A DNA stretch of 26,595 nt from contig DASZYD010000025.1 of assembly GCA_035545555.1 (NCBI GenBank), positions 1-26,595 of the forward strand, in the 5' to 3' direction. The translations under genes were made by a program, and so were the position numbers. The notes below the pieces were generated by a model. That model saw only the letters and a list, made by a program, of their open reading frames with translations, did not search any database and had not been told where the DNA came from. Position 1 is the first letter of the stretch, and the number at the start of each line of letters is the position of its first letter. This document shows, piece after piece, positions 6,192-19,976 of this stretch. Source of the stretch: JANWHZ01 sp035545555 (GTDB taxonomy: Bacteria > Patescibacteriota > Saccharimonadia > Saccharimonadales > UBA4665).

Positions 6192-6209
6192 GTACTGATT
6201 CTCAGTACT
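6191..6209. repeat. Perfect inverted repeat at the rpsJ promoter
   Basis: AGTACTGA-TTC-TCAGTACT, 8-base arms and a 3-base centre, touching the -35 of rpsJ. It could be a regulator's operator, or a weak terminator hairpin for the coiled-coil gene that ends at 6247 (on the minus strand it is followed by TTGCTT, not a real U-run). Confidence 0.45.
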
Positions 6210-6246
6210 CTAATTGGATACCGGTGGCATCGGCAACTTGCTTGAT

Positions 6247-6441
6247 CTAACGCTCCAGTCGATCGACCTTGTGTGCAAGGAAGATCATTTCCTGGTGGTA
6301 GTCGCGGAGCTGGCCACCTAGCTCAGCAATAGCGCCACGCATATCGGCATGGTCACGATCATTCTTGTCAAAACGCTTCTCCAGGTCGTCAAAGCGCTTC
6401 TCCATGTATTTGAACAGTTTTGTGAACTCGTCCTGGCTCAT
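6247..6441 (-). CDS. Small coiled-coil protein of unknown function
   Basis: A 64-residue, highly charged protein (MSQDEFTKLFKYMEKRF...). Most of it looks like an amphipathic coiled coil: heptad-like FDDLEKRFDKNDRDHADM repeats through to FLAHKVDRLER at the end. There is no signal or membrane segment. An in-frame GTG at 6474 would add 11 residues, but the ATG at 6441 gives the cleaner start; neither has a strong Shine-Dalgarno. A TGC-TACGCT extended -10 lies just six bases before the ATG, but its -35 is poor. It sits between the phosphotransferase-like gene and rpsJ. The role is unknown; small homo-oligomeric coiled coils of this kind may act as adaptors, but this is a guess. Confidence 0.7.
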   Translation of the reverse strand: MSQDEFTKLFKYMEKRFDDLEKRFDKNDRDHADMRGAIAELGGQLRDYHQEMIFLAHKVDRLER

Positions 6442-6491
6442 ATACCCAGCGTAGCATGAAAACAGGACATCCACTAGGGAGTTCGATATGC

Positions 6492-7856
6492 CTAAGTTGC
6501 ATGACTAAGCGGCCGGCGAACGGGGCGCGAATACGGGTAGTCGGTACGCGGCTCATACGACTCGGGGTCGAACCTGCCGGCGAGGATCTGCCGAACCATG
6601 TCTGCCCGGCGCTGCACATAGACCGATACGGCCTCTTGCTTGTACTTTGCCACAAACGAAGTGAGCTCGGCTCGATCTTCGGAGGAGATGTCTGGGCGAC
6701 ACAGCATTTGCTCTGCCCGGTAGATACTACGGTGCAGATTGGCAACCGACATGATCATGCTTATCTCATCGAGGATCTGAGCGCAAGGTGGTTTCTCGCC
6801 CGTTTTGAGACCATCGCCGATCAGAAAGTTTACCGTCTCCATACATGCAACCATGCGAAGGAACAATGCCCGATAGAGTAAGTCGATGGTTGCCTGCCGG
6901 GCCGCATCTTTGTCTGCGCCTAAAAAGTACGTCGCGGAGAAATTCTCCAGGAAACACGCAAGCGCCGCAGGCCCTCTGGGGCCGATATCGTCACCGAGCA
7001 GCTTCGTAAGTTCTGCCTCTGGGGGCAGCCTGGATATATTATCCAGATCTATAACGCTCATGACTTCGAGCGCATCAGCGTCAGAAACAATTATATTTTT
7101 AGGGTGCAGGTCTCCATGGCACATCACGAGGTCGCGACGGTGGTGTTGCGAGGCAACCGCTAAAGACCCCATGGTACGGAACGAGGGTAGCTCATCACTA
7201 TACAGGACACCTGTAGCACTATAGTTCAGTAATACGGTCGCAAGATGCTCCCTCCAAAGTTCTTGCGCCGTCTCGTCTGACGTGCCGGCCTCTACAAAAA
7301 GGGATATAAACGAGGCCGGTACCATCATATCCGTTGCCTCACGGTACACATTGCCACAGCCGGCGCAGCCAGGCATACCGCGCATGCGCCGGGCAATGTC
7401 ACCAATGACCCTGTATGCCGCACCGAGTTGATCAGGACGGACGGCCAGCCGCTGGTCGAGTGTACCGGCCTCCCCACGCTTTCCTTGGTAGCAGACATAG
7501 CCGCTCGGCCTGGCCGACCTTTGCTCAATCAGGTCCGGCGTAGGAATACCCGATGCGGCCATAGCAGGTACAAACCGGCCATGTTTTGCGGGGCTGTCAA
7601 AGTACTCACCCGGCGGGTACATTTTCACCCAATATGTGCCCGCCTCCTGGTCGGTATATTCTGCCACGATCCGGCTTGTATGGAGGCTATGTGCAGTAAT
7701 CGGCAGTGGTGACTCGATGCCGGCATGCTGCAGGATATCCAGGCCCGTTGCCAGCCAGAAGGCAGCCCTTGGCTGCGAGTATTCGCTGTCGGCTGGGGCG
7801 ATCATGCCGAGTTCGCGAACCGGCTGTCCTAAACCAGACGGTTGTTCTGCGCTCAT
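6492..7856 (-). CDS. Aminoglycoside-phosphotransferase-fold (APH/choline-kinase-like) protein
   Basis: A 454-residue protein with the catalytic marks of the APH family of kinase-like enzymes. They are a candidate ATP-binding Lys at 78 (TYWVKMY), the catalytic loop VMCHGDLHPKNI (Asp249, Asn254) and a metal-binding VIDLDN (Asp270 or Asp272) shortly after. The helical C-terminal lobe is longer than usual. The substrate cannot be told: family members phosphorylate antibiotics, choline, sugars or amino alcohols. It lies between the tuf terminator and rpsJ, away from any pathway genes, and looks like an accessory insertion in a ribosomal locus. A GGG run is directly adjacent to the ATG, so the initiation mode is unclear. 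An ATG at codon 18 is an alternative without better support. Confidence 0.75.
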   Translation of the reverse strand: MSAEQPSGLGQPVRELGMIAPADSEYSQPRAAFWLATGLDILQHAGIESPLPITAHSLHTSRIVAEYTDQEAGTYWVKMYPPGEYFDSPAKHGRFVPAMAASGIPTPDLIEQRSARPSGYVCYQGKRGEAGTLDQRLAVRPDQLGAAYRVIGDIARRMRGMPGCAGCGNVYREATDMMVPASFISLFVEAGTSDETAQELWREHLATVLLNYSATGVLYSDELPSFRTMGSLAVASQHHRRDLVMCHGDLHPKNIIVSDADALEVMSVIDLDNISRLPPEAELTKLLGDDIGPRGPAALACFLENFSATYFLGADKDAARQATIDLLYRALFLRMVACMETVNFLIGDGLKTGEKPPCAQILDEISMIMSVANLHRSIYRAEQMLCRPDISSEDRAELTSFVAKYKQEAVSVYVQRRADMVRQILAGRFDPESYEPRTDYPYSRPVRRPLSHAT

Positions 7857-7880
7857 CCCTTTATGTGTATGCGAAGATAC

Positions 7881-7913
7881 AAAAGAGCGCCCCCATGCTA
7901 GAGGGCGCTCTTT
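7881..7913 (-). terminator. Intrinsic terminator of tuf
   Basis: A perfect 11-pair stem, AAAGAGCGCCC / GGGCGCTCTTT, with a 10-base loop and four U on the minus strand, about 20 bases after the tuf stop. It ends the str transcript before the phosphotransferase-like gene. Confidence 0.88.
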
Positions 7914-7932
7914 GACCGTACCGTGTTCGCGG

Positions 7933-9114
7933 CTATTTCTCGATTTTGGTTACCACGCCGGCACCGACCGTGCGGCCACCTTCGCGGATAGCAAAGCGCA
8001 GACCCTGCTCCATGGCGATCGGGGCGAGGAGTTTGACCTTGAAGGTAACCGTGTCGCCCGGCATGACCATCTCTTTGTCGGCCGGCAGCTCGACTTCGCC
8101 GGTTACATCCGTGGTGCGGAAATAGAACTGCGGCTTGTAGCCTTTGAAGAACGGGGTATGGCGGCCGCCTTCTTCCTTGGTCAGAATGTAAACTTCGGCG
8201 TCAAAATCGGTGTGTGGGGTGATGGTACCCGGCTTGGCCAGCACCTGGCCGCGCTCGATATCGTCGCGCTCAATGCCGCGCAGCAACAGGCCGGCATTAT
8301 CGCCAGCTTGACCCTGGTCGAGCGTCTTCTTGAACGCCTCGATACCGGTGACGACTGATTTCTTGGTCGGGCGGATACCGACGATTTCGACTTCGTCGTT
8401 CAGTTTGATGACACCCTGCTCGATGCGGCCGGTAGCAACCGTGCCGCGGCCCTTGATCGAGAAGACGTCCTCGATCGGCATCAGGAACGGTTTGTCGAGA
8501 TCGCGCTTCGGCTCTGGGATATAGTCATCCATCGCCTTGACCAGCTCCATAACGGCATCTTCAGCGTCTTTGTCGCCAGCGATTGCCTTGGTGGCTGAAC
8601 CGCGGATGATCGGGCAGTCGCGGTCAAAGCCGTTCTTGGCAAGCAGATCGCGGACTTCCTCTTCGACGAGGTCGACCAGTTCCGGGTCGGCCAGGTCCAT
8701 CTTGTTGAGGAAAACGAGGATCTTCGGTACACCAACCTGACGGGCCAGCAGCACATGCTCGCGAGTTTGCGGCATTGGGCCGTCGGCAGCAGACACGACC
8801 AGAATAGCACCGTCGATCTGGGCGGCACCGGTGATCATGTTTTTGACGTAGTCGGCATGACCCGGCATATCGACGTGCGCGTAGTGGCGCTTCTCACTCT
8901 CGTACTCCTGGTGCGAGGTGGCAATGGTGATGCCGCGCGCTTTCTCTTCCGGCGCGTTGTCAATCTGGTCGTAGGCGACCGGCTTATTGACGGCGGTCGG
9001 CATGCGCTTGGCAAGCACCATAGTGATTGCTGCGGTCAGTGAGGTCTTGCCGTGGTCGACGTGACCCATGGTACCGACGTTGACGTGTGGTTTGCTACGG
9101 TCAAAGTTTGCCAT
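7933..9114 (-). CDS. tuf: Elongation factor Tu
   Basis: A 393-residue GTPase that delivers aminoacyl-tRNA to the ribosome. The motifs are complete: GHVDHGKT (17-24), GITIATSH in switch I, DMPGHADY (82-89, with Met for the usual Cys), NKMD (137-140) and GSATK (172-176), followed by the two beta-barrel domains. Frame continues upstream to 9177, but that extension would read through the leader. The ATG at 9114 follows a GAAGGAG site and begins MANFDRSKPH as in the family. It is the last gene of the str group but has its own strong promoter and a leader hairpin, which fits the high EF-Tu demand. A strong terminator follows. Confidence 0.98.
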   Translation of the reverse strand: MANFDRSKPHVNVGTMGHVDHGKTSLTAAITMVLAKRMPTAVNKPVAYDQIDNAPEEKARGITIATSHQEYESEKRHYAHVDMPGHADYVKNMITGAAQIDGAILVVSAADGPMPQTREHVLLARQVGVPKILVFLNKMDLADPELVDLVEEEVRDLLAKNGFDRDCPIIRGSATKAIAGDKDAEDAVMELVKAMDDYIPEPKRDLDKPFLMPIEDVFSIKGRGTVATGRIEQGVIKLNDEVEIVGIRPTKKSVVTGIEAFKKTLDQGQAGDNAGLLLRGIERDDIERGQVLAKPGTITPHTDFDAEVYILTKEEGGRHTPFFKGYKPQFYFRTTDVTGEVELPADKEMVMPGDTVTFKVKLLAPIAMEQGLRFAIREGGRTVGAGVVTKIEK

Positions 9115-9155
9115 AGTTGGTGGTGTCTCCTTCTTGGGATTGTTAGTAAAGCGTC

Positions 9156-9175
9156 GCGTGAGGAGAACCTCACAC
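9156..9175 (-). promoter_or_regulatory. Hairpin in the tuf leader
   Basis: GUGUGAGG-UUCU-CCUCACGC on the transcript: eight pairs (one G-U) with a UUCU tetraloop, between the tuf promoter and its ribosome-binding site. It may stabilise the mRNA or act in regulation. It is not followed by U, so it is not a terminator. Confidence 0.5.
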
Positions 9176-9189
9176 AAGTGACAGGGGTT

Positions 9190-9218
9190 AGTGTACCGGA
9201 AATCGGCGCCGGTGTAAA
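9190..9218 (-). promoter_or_regulatory. Internal promoter for tuf
   Basis: TTTACA (9218-9213), a 17-base spacer and TACACT (9195-9190) in the fusA-tuf gap. The expected leader is about 70 bases. This gives tuf expression independent of rpsL-rpsG-fusA. Confidence 0.75.
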
Positions 9219-9236
9219 GCCTCTGGAAGGCGTAGC

Positions 9237-11324
<2,088 letters not shown>

Positions 11325-11337
11325 AATGTATTGGTCC

Positions 11338-11392
11338 TTAGCGGTTAGCCTTTCATCCGTTAGGTATGTCTTTGCTATTAGCTAACCGCTAA
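11338..11392 (-). promoter_or_regulatory. Long hairpin before fusA that may cover its ribosome-binding site
   Basis: Perfect 12-base arms, TTAGCGGTTAGC and GCTAACCGCTAA, with a 31-base loop, fill most of the rpsG-fusA gap. The AAGGA site of fusA begins in the last bases of the downstream arm, so the fold would partly mask it. In E. coli S7 controls its operon from an intercistronic site; here rpsL and rpsG are only two bases apart, so this is the only structured gap available. Confidence 0.6.
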
Positions 11393-11397
11393 CAGCT

Positions 11398-11413
11398 GGG
11401 GCTGTCTAGCCCC
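11398..11413 (-). repeat. Hairpin spanning the rpsG stop codon
   Basis: GGGGCU-AGAC-AGCCCC on the transcript, six G/C-rich pairs. The rpsG UAG stop lies at the loop edge. There is no U-run after it. It stands next to the longer hairpin and may form part of one structured element. Confidence 0.45.
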
Positions 11414-11885
11414 GGGCAAAGTGGGCGAAGGCGCGGTTGGCCTCGGCCATGCGATGCGTATCTTCGCGCTTCTTTACGGCTGCGCCCTGGTTGTTGTAGG
11501 CATCCACTAGCTCAAGCGCGATGCGCTGGCTCATCGGCATACCTTTGCGGGCACGGGCGGCAGCAACGAACCACATCGTGGTGAGGTGATTCTGGCGCTG
11601 GCCTTTGACCTCAAACGGAATCTGGTAGTTGGCGCCACCGACACGGCGGGAGCGGGTCTCCAGATGCGGCTGGATGTTCTTGAATGCCTGCTCAAAGACT
11701 TCGAGCGGATTCTTGACCTTCAGTTTGTCAGCAGCCTGCTGCATGCCAGTGTAGACCAGCTGCTCAGCCAGCTGCTTCTTGCCATTGAGCATGACGCGGT
11801 TGATCAGGCGTTGCACTTGAATGGAGCTGTACAAGCGGTCCGGCTGAATGTCGCGAACGAGCGCTTTGGTCTTATGCCGTGGCAT
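11406..11885 (-). CDS. rpsG: Ribosomal protein uS7 (S7)
   Basis: A 159-residue protein, close to the usual 156. It has the S7 stretches MPRHKTKALVRDIQPD, LINRVMLNGKKQLAEQ, the ETRSRRVGGANYQIPFEV beta-hairpin and the RKGMPMSQRIALELVDAYN helix. S7 organises the 3' domain of 16S rRNA and lies at the E-site mRNA exit. It begins two bases after the rpsL stop, with AAGGAGG inside the last rpsL codons (Lys-Lys-Glu-Gly-Lys). It precedes fusA by a gap of 81 bases that folds into two hairpins. Confidence 0.98.
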   Translation of the reverse strand: MPRHKTKALVRDIQPDRLYSSIQVQRLINRVMLNGKKQLAEQLVYTGMQQAADKLKVKNPLEVFEQAFKNIQPHLETRSRRVGGANYQIPFEVKGQRQNHLTTMWFVAAARARKGMPMSQRIALELVDAYNNQGAAVKKREDTHRMAEANRAFAHFARG

Positions 11886-11887
11886 GA

Positions 11888-12301
11888 CTACTTGCCCTCC
11901 TTCTTGGTGCCGTAGAGGCTGCGGCCCTGCTTGCGGTTTTGGACGCCCTGGAGGTCAAGGGCGCCACGGACAATGTGGTAGCGTACGCCCGGCAGATCCG
12001 GCACGCGCCCGCCACGGACTAGGACCACGGCATGTTCCTGCAGGTTATGGCCTTCGCCGCCGATGTAGGCCCAGACTTCCTGGCCGTTGCTCAGGCGGAC
12101 ACGGGCGACCTTGCGGAGGGCCGAGTTCGGCTTCTTCGGGGTCTTGGTCGTGACCTTGATGCACACGCCGCGCTTGAGCGGAGCTTGTTTGGCGAAGCTC
12201 TTATTCTTGAGGTTGTTCACGGTGCGCAAAAGCGCCGGCGACTTGCTCTTAGCAGTCACCTTGCTCCGCGACCGGCGGACGAGTTGATTAATTGTTGGCA
12301 T
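11888..12301 (-). CDS. rpsL: Ribosomal protein uS12 (S12) with a streptomycin hot-spot change
   Basis: A 137-residue protein with the S12 decoding-centre motifs KTPKKPNSALRK (Lys56/57, the E. coli Lys42/43 pair) and RVRLSNGQEV, GGEGHNLQEH and PGVRYHIVRG. It has the longer N-terminal insertion found in Gram-positive S12 (about residues 27-40). The second streptomycin hot spot, Lys87 in the E. coli GGRVKDLPG motif, is proline here (Pro101, codon CCG, GGRVPDLPG). The next Asp, which is methylthiolated in some bacteria, is kept. An own promoter lies just after rpoC and a structured leader of about 105 bases precedes it, with an AAGGAG site. Confidence 0.98.
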   Translation of the reverse strand: MPTINQLVRRSRSKVTAKSKSPALLRTVNNLKNKSFAKQAPLKRGVCIKVTTKTPKKPNSALRKVARVRLSNGQEVWAYIGGEGHNLQEHAVVLVRGGRVPDLPGVRYHIVRGALDLQGVQNRKQGRSLYGTKKEGK

Positions 12302-12337
12302 GGAACTCCTTCATATCTTGTACTCTGCTGCGGCGGG

Positions 12338-12371
12338 AGGGCGTCGGCTCGTGCCAACTCGCCTCGCCCTT
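12338..12371 (-). promoter_or_regulatory. Structured leader of rpsL
   Basis: AGGGC and GCCCU close a region that contains an inner hairpin UUGGC-ACGA-GCCGA. It lies between the rpsL promoter and its start. It could serve in autogenous control of the str operon; no function is established. Confidence 0.35.
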
Positions 12372-12413
12372 GTTCCCCGGCTCGGAGTACTTACCTTGAT
12401 AGTTCGCTACCTA

Positions 12414-12441
12414 TAGTAGCAGTTTTTACCTCTCTTGACAA
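12414..12441 (-). promoter_or_regulatory. Promoter of the str group (rpsL-rpsG-fusA)
   Basis: TTGTCA (12441-12436), a spacer of about 16 bases and TACTAT (12419-12414), beginning about 14 bases past the rpoC stop. No terminator is seen between rpoC and this promoter, so read-through from rpoBC may add to it. Confidence 0.7.
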
Positions 12442-12454
12442 CTGCGCCGGACGA

Positions 12455-16270
<3,816 letters not shown>

Positions 16271-16271
16271 G

Positions 16272-19200
16272 TTATGCCTCCTCACTTTCGTCGTTGTTTG
16301 CATCGTTGTCGTCGGCAGTGTCATCGGCCATACCGTCGCGGGCATCATCGTCGCTGTCGTCGGAAAGGGACGGGACGGTCAGTTCGCCGGCGATTTCCTC
16401 ATCGGCCATATCCAACTCGGGTATCATCTCTTCTTCGGCTACGTCAACGTCGGAAATCGGTTCATGCGGTACTTCGATAGTCGATTCGTGTGCTGTTTCT
16501 TTGTTGAGATTGCTGGCCAGCACGTCTTCGGCGTCAATCGTGTGCGCCTGGTGCAGGAGGTCGACTTTCAGGCCCAGGCCTTGCAGCTCTTTGACCAGCA
16601 CGTTGAAGCTCTCGGGCACCTTCGGGCCGACAATATCGGTCTTCTTGATGATCGACTCATAGGCTTTACTGCGGCCGAACACGTCGTCGGACTTCAGCGT
16701 CAGCATCTCTTGCAGGATATTGGAGGCGCCGTAGGCTTCGAGCGCCCAGACTTCCATTTCGCCGAAGCGCTGGCCACCATTCTGCGCCTTACCACCCAGC
16801 GGCTGCTGGGTGACCATGGTGTACGGTCCGGTTGAGCGGGCGTGAATCTTGTCAGCCACCATGTGGTTGAGCTTGTTCATGTACATCACGCCGACAGTGG
16901 TGCGCTCGCGGAACGGCTCGCCGGTGCGGCCGTCGTACAGCTGCTGCTTGCCGTCTGCCGGCAATCCGGCTTCTTTCAGCAGTTCCTGAATCTTCTCGAC
17001 TGGGACGCCGTCGAAGGCCGGGCTGGTAACGCTAAAGCCCAGCGCTCGCGCGGCCATGCCAAGGTGTGCCTCGAACAGCTGGCCCAGGTTCATACGGGAC
17101 GGGACACCGAGCGGGTTGAGAACAATATCAACTGGCGTACCGTCTTCGGTGAACGGCATATCTTCGACCGGCAGGATGCGGGCGATAACGCCCTTATTGC
17201 CGTGCCGGCCGCCGAGCTTGTCGCCGACGCTGATCTTGCGCATCTGGGCCACGAAGACCTGGATCTGCTTGATCACGCCGCTCTTCAGCTCATGCCCGTT
17301 CTCGCGGCTAAACACTTTGACGCCCACGACTTTGCCGTGCTTGCCGTTGCTCATGCGCTGCGAGGTGTCGCGGACTTCCTTCGCTTTCTCGCCGAAGATG
17401 GCGCGTAGCAGCAGCTCCTCACTGCTCAGCTCTTGCTCGCCCTTCGGGGTAATTTTACCGACCAGGATATCGCCAGGGTGCACCTCGGCGCCAATGCGGA
17501 CAATGCCGTCGTCGGCCAGGTGGCGCAACGCGTCTTCAGACACGTTCGGGATGTCGCGGGTGACGATTTCCGGCCCCAACTTGGTCTCGCGCACCTCAAT
17601 CATGAAGTCCACGATGTGGATGCTGGTCAGCGTGTCGTCTTCGACGATACGGCGCGACAGCACCACGGCATCTTCGAAGTTGTAGCCGGCCCACGGCATA
17701 AACGCCACGAGCAGGTCTTTGCCGAGCGCCATTTCGCCGCCCGCTACCGACATGCCTTCGACCAGCACGTCACCCTTTTTAACCTTATCCCCTGAACTTA
17801 CGACCACTTTCTGGTTGATCGAGGTGCCTTCGTTTGAGCGCACAAAGTGCTGCGGGTGATAGCTCACCTTGCCCTCTTTGTACTCCACGATAACTTCGTC
17901 GCCGGCAGCCTTGAGGACCTCGCCGTCGCCCTGGGCAGCAATCAGCTGGCCGGTATTGCGGGCGGCCGCACCTTCGAGCCCGGTGCCAACAATCGGCGCC
18001 TTGGGCTGGATCAGCGGTACGGCCTGACGCTGCTGGTTGGCGCCCATCAAGCTGCGGTACACGTAGTTCTTTTCAATAAACGGGATCAGGCCGGCGCTGG
18101 AGCCGATGATTTGGTTGCGGGTGGCATCCATATGCGTCACGTCGTTGGCATCAACCTGGCCGGTCTGCAGGTGGGTGCGGGCACTGACGCGCTCGGAGGT
18201 AAAGTAGCCGTCTGCGTCGATTTCGTTACCGCCGCTGGCGATGACCGTGCTTTCCTCGTCGTAGGCATCCAGGTAAACGATGTCGTCGGTCACTTTGGCT
18301 TTGACCGGCCAAGTGGTGCGGCCTTCGACCTTGGCGAGCTTGGCGGCCTCAGCCTCGGTGATTTTCGCACCGGCTTTGACGATGACCTTGCCGTCGGCAT
18401 CTTCCAGATCATAGCGGGCAATGTGGCCGGCAGCCTCTTTGGCCGTGACGGCATTAATAACCTTGCGGTACGGCGTTTCGACAAAACCATAGTCGTTGAC
18501 GCGGGCGTAGTTGGCCAGGTTCAGTACCAGGCCGATGTTGGCGCCTTCCGGCGTCTCCACGGCGCAGATGCGGCCGTAGTGGGTAGCGTGGGCGTCACGG
18601 ACATCAAAGCCGGCACGCTCACGCGAGAGGCCGCCAGGGCCCATCGAGCTCAGACGGCGCTTGTGTGCCAGCTCGCTCAGCGGGTTGACCTGATCCATGA
18701 ACTGGCTCAGCTGGGAGCTGGCAAAGAACTCGCGCACCGCGGCCACCACCGGGCGGGCGTTAATCAGCTGGCCGGGCACCACCGTCTCGATGTCGCTCAT
18801 GGACATACGGTCCTGGGTGTTGCGGGCCATACGCAAGAGGCCGATGCGGAACTGGCGCTGCACCAGCTCGCCGACCAGCTTGACGCGGCGGTTGGCCAGG
18901 CTGTCGATATCGTCAGCCGGCTCCGGGGTGTTGTTGAGACGGATGATCTCGGCAATGATCGCCTCGAGGTCTTCGATCCGCATGACGCGGTTTTCGATGG
19001 TATTCGGCACGTCGAGGTTGAGGCGCTTGTTGATCTTGTAGCGGCCCACGCGGGAGAAGTCAAAGCGCTTGAAGTTATAGAACATGTTTTCGACTAGGCC
19101 GCGGGCATTGTCGACGGTCGCCAGGTCGCCCGGGCGGAGACGGCGGTAGACCTCGATCAGGGCGTTGTTCTGGCCCTTGGCCGTGTCTTTTTCGAGGGTA

Positions 19201-19877
19201 GCGTCAAGATAACTCAGCTTGCCGGTATCGACATGTTTGAAGGCTTCGCGCATGCGGACTTCGGTGACGCCAAGGGCGCGCAGCAGTGTCGTAACGGGGA
19301 TCTTGCGCTTGCGGTCGATCTTGACATACAACGCGCCGCTGGTCGAAGTTTCGAACTCCAGCCAGGCGCCGCGGCCGGGGATAACCTTGGCGCCGTACAG
19401 CAGGCCACTGGCGTGCTGCTCGGCAGTAAAAAACACGCCGGCGCTGCGGATCAACTGGTTGACCACCACGCGCTCGGCGCCGTTGATCACAAACGTCCCG
19501 CGGTCGGTCATCCATGGGTAGTCGCCCAGATAGATCTCTTGCTCCTTGACCTCGCCGGTTACTTTGTTGATCAGCTCGACCTGCGCCATCAGCGGCGCCT
19601 CGTAGGAGACGTTATTCTCGCGCGCATCCATCTCGCTCAGCTTCGGTGCACCGAAGCGATACTGCTTGAAATTAAGCGTGAGCTTGGCGCCCGTATAATC
19701 ATCAATCGGGCTGATCTCGGCCAACAGCTCGCCCAGGCCTTCTTCGATAAACCATTGGAATGACTTGTTCTGGTGATCTACCAGGCTCGGCAGATCGAGG
19801 ACTGAGCTGTTTTGAGAGAACGTGACACGCTTGCCGTGCGCCGCCTGTGCTGTTGCTACGTTACCGCTTTTTGCCAT
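16272..19877 (-). CDS. rpoB: RNA polymerase beta subunit with an acidic C-terminal tail
   Basis: A 1201-residue beta subunit. The rifampicin pocket (386-419) has ASSQLSQFMDQVNPLSELAHKRRLSSMGPGG, keeping Asp395, His405 and Ser410 (E. coli 516, 526 and 531) with Val397, Ala404 and Met412 as natural variants; sensitivity is likely but not certain. ETPEGANIGLV and GRHGNKGVI are intact. After the C-terminal clamp region comes a tail of about 67 residues (1135-1201), rich in Asp and Glu, ending ANNDESEEA. The last codons contain GAGGAGG for rpoC. The rplJ-rplL pair that often precedes rpoB is absent; the upstream gene is the unrecognised one ending at 20139. It starts at MAKSGN with AAGGGG 12 bases upstream. 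Confidence 0.98.
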   Translation of the reverse strand: MAKSGNVATAQAAHGKRVTFSQNSSVLDLPSLVDHQNKSFQWFIEEGLGELLAEISPIDDYTGAKLTLNFKQYRFGAPKLSEMDARENNVSYEAPLMAQVELINKVTGEVKEQEIYLGDYPWMTDRGTFVINGAERVVVNQLIRSAGVFFTAEQHASGLLYGAKVIPGRGAWLEFETSTSGALYVKIDRKRKIPVTTLLRALGVTEVRMREAFKHVDTGKLSYLDATLEKDTAKGQNNALIEVYRRLRPGDLATVDNARGLVENMFYNFKRFDFSRVGRYKINKRLNLDVPNTIENRVMRIEDLEAIIAEIIRLNNTPEPADDIDSLANRRVKLVGELVQRQFRIGLLRMARNTQDRMSMSDIETVVPGQLINARPVVAAVREFFASSQLSQFMDQVNPLSELAHKRRLSSMGPGGLSRERAGFDVRDAHATHYGRICAVETPEGANIGLVLNLANYARVNDYGFVETPYRKVINAVTAKEAAGHIARYDLEDADGKVIVKAGAKITEAEAAKLAKVEGRTTWPVKAKVTDDIVYLDAYDEESTVIASGGNEIDADGYFTSERVSARTHLQTGQVDANDVTHMDATRNQIIGSSAGLIPFIEKNYVYRSLMGANQQRQAVPLIQPKAPIVGTGLEGAAARNTGQLIAAQGDGEVLKAAGDEVIVEYKEGKVSYHPQHFVRSNEGTSINQKVVVSSGDKVKKGDVLVEGMSVAGGEMALGKDLLVAFMPWAGYNFEDAVVLSRRIVEDDTLTSIHIVDFMIEVRETKLGPEIVTRDIPNVSEDALRHLADDGIVRIGAEVHPGDILVGKITPKGEQELSSEELLLRAIFGEKAKEVRDTSQRMSNGKHGKVVGVKVFSRENGHELKSGVIKQIQVFVAQMRKISVGDKLGGRHGNKGVIARILPVEDMPFTEDGTPVDIVLNPLGVPSRMNLGQLFEAHLGMAARALGFSVTSPAFDGVPVEKIQELLKEAGLPADGKQQLYDGRTGEPFRERTTVGVMYMNKLNHMVADKIHARSTGPYTMVTQQPLGGKAQNGGQRFGEMEVWALEAYGASNILQEMLTLKSDDVFGRSKAYESIIKKTDIVGPKVPESFNVLVKELQGLGLKVDLLHQAHTIDAEDVLASNLNKETAHESTIEVPHEPISDVDVAEEEMIPELDMADEEIAGELTVPSLSDDSDDDARDGMADDTADDNDANNDESEEA

Positions 19878-19914
19878 ACCGGACGCTAACCCCTTTCGCT
19901 TAGGAGACAGCGGG

Positions 19915-19976
19915 ACGCATACCGACCGAACACCGTCACACCTGTAATGCCACCGATCCAGGATGTTGGTATGCGT
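19915..19976 (-). promoter_or_regulatory. Inverted repeat in the rpoB leader
   Basis: ACGCATACC and GGTATGCGT, nine-base perfect arms 44 bases apart, in the roughly 230-base rpoB leader. It may enclose a larger RNA fold. The rest of this 261-base gap (19878-20138) holds the promoter and no credible gene. Confidence 0.4.

Noticed and set aside
7857..7880. Promoter for the phosphotransferase-like gene (TACACA about seven bases before the ATG)
   Set aside because: No acceptable -35 at 15-19 bases and the upstream DNA is the tuf terminator stem; left unassigned.
9115..9177. N-terminal extension of EF-Tu by 21 residues
   Set aside because: It would translate the tuf leader hairpin and the Shine-Dalgarno; the family start MANFDRSKPH follows a good site at 9114.
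16271..16348. N-terminal extension of RpoC by 26 residues
   Set aside because: It would overlap rpoB and read through the GAGGAGG site; the ATG at 16270 fits spacing and family start.
17847..19097. Plus-strand open frame of 416 codons
   Set aside because: Antisense to the centre of rpoB; composition (rich in Gly, Ala, Val, His, Asp) is that of a shadow frame.
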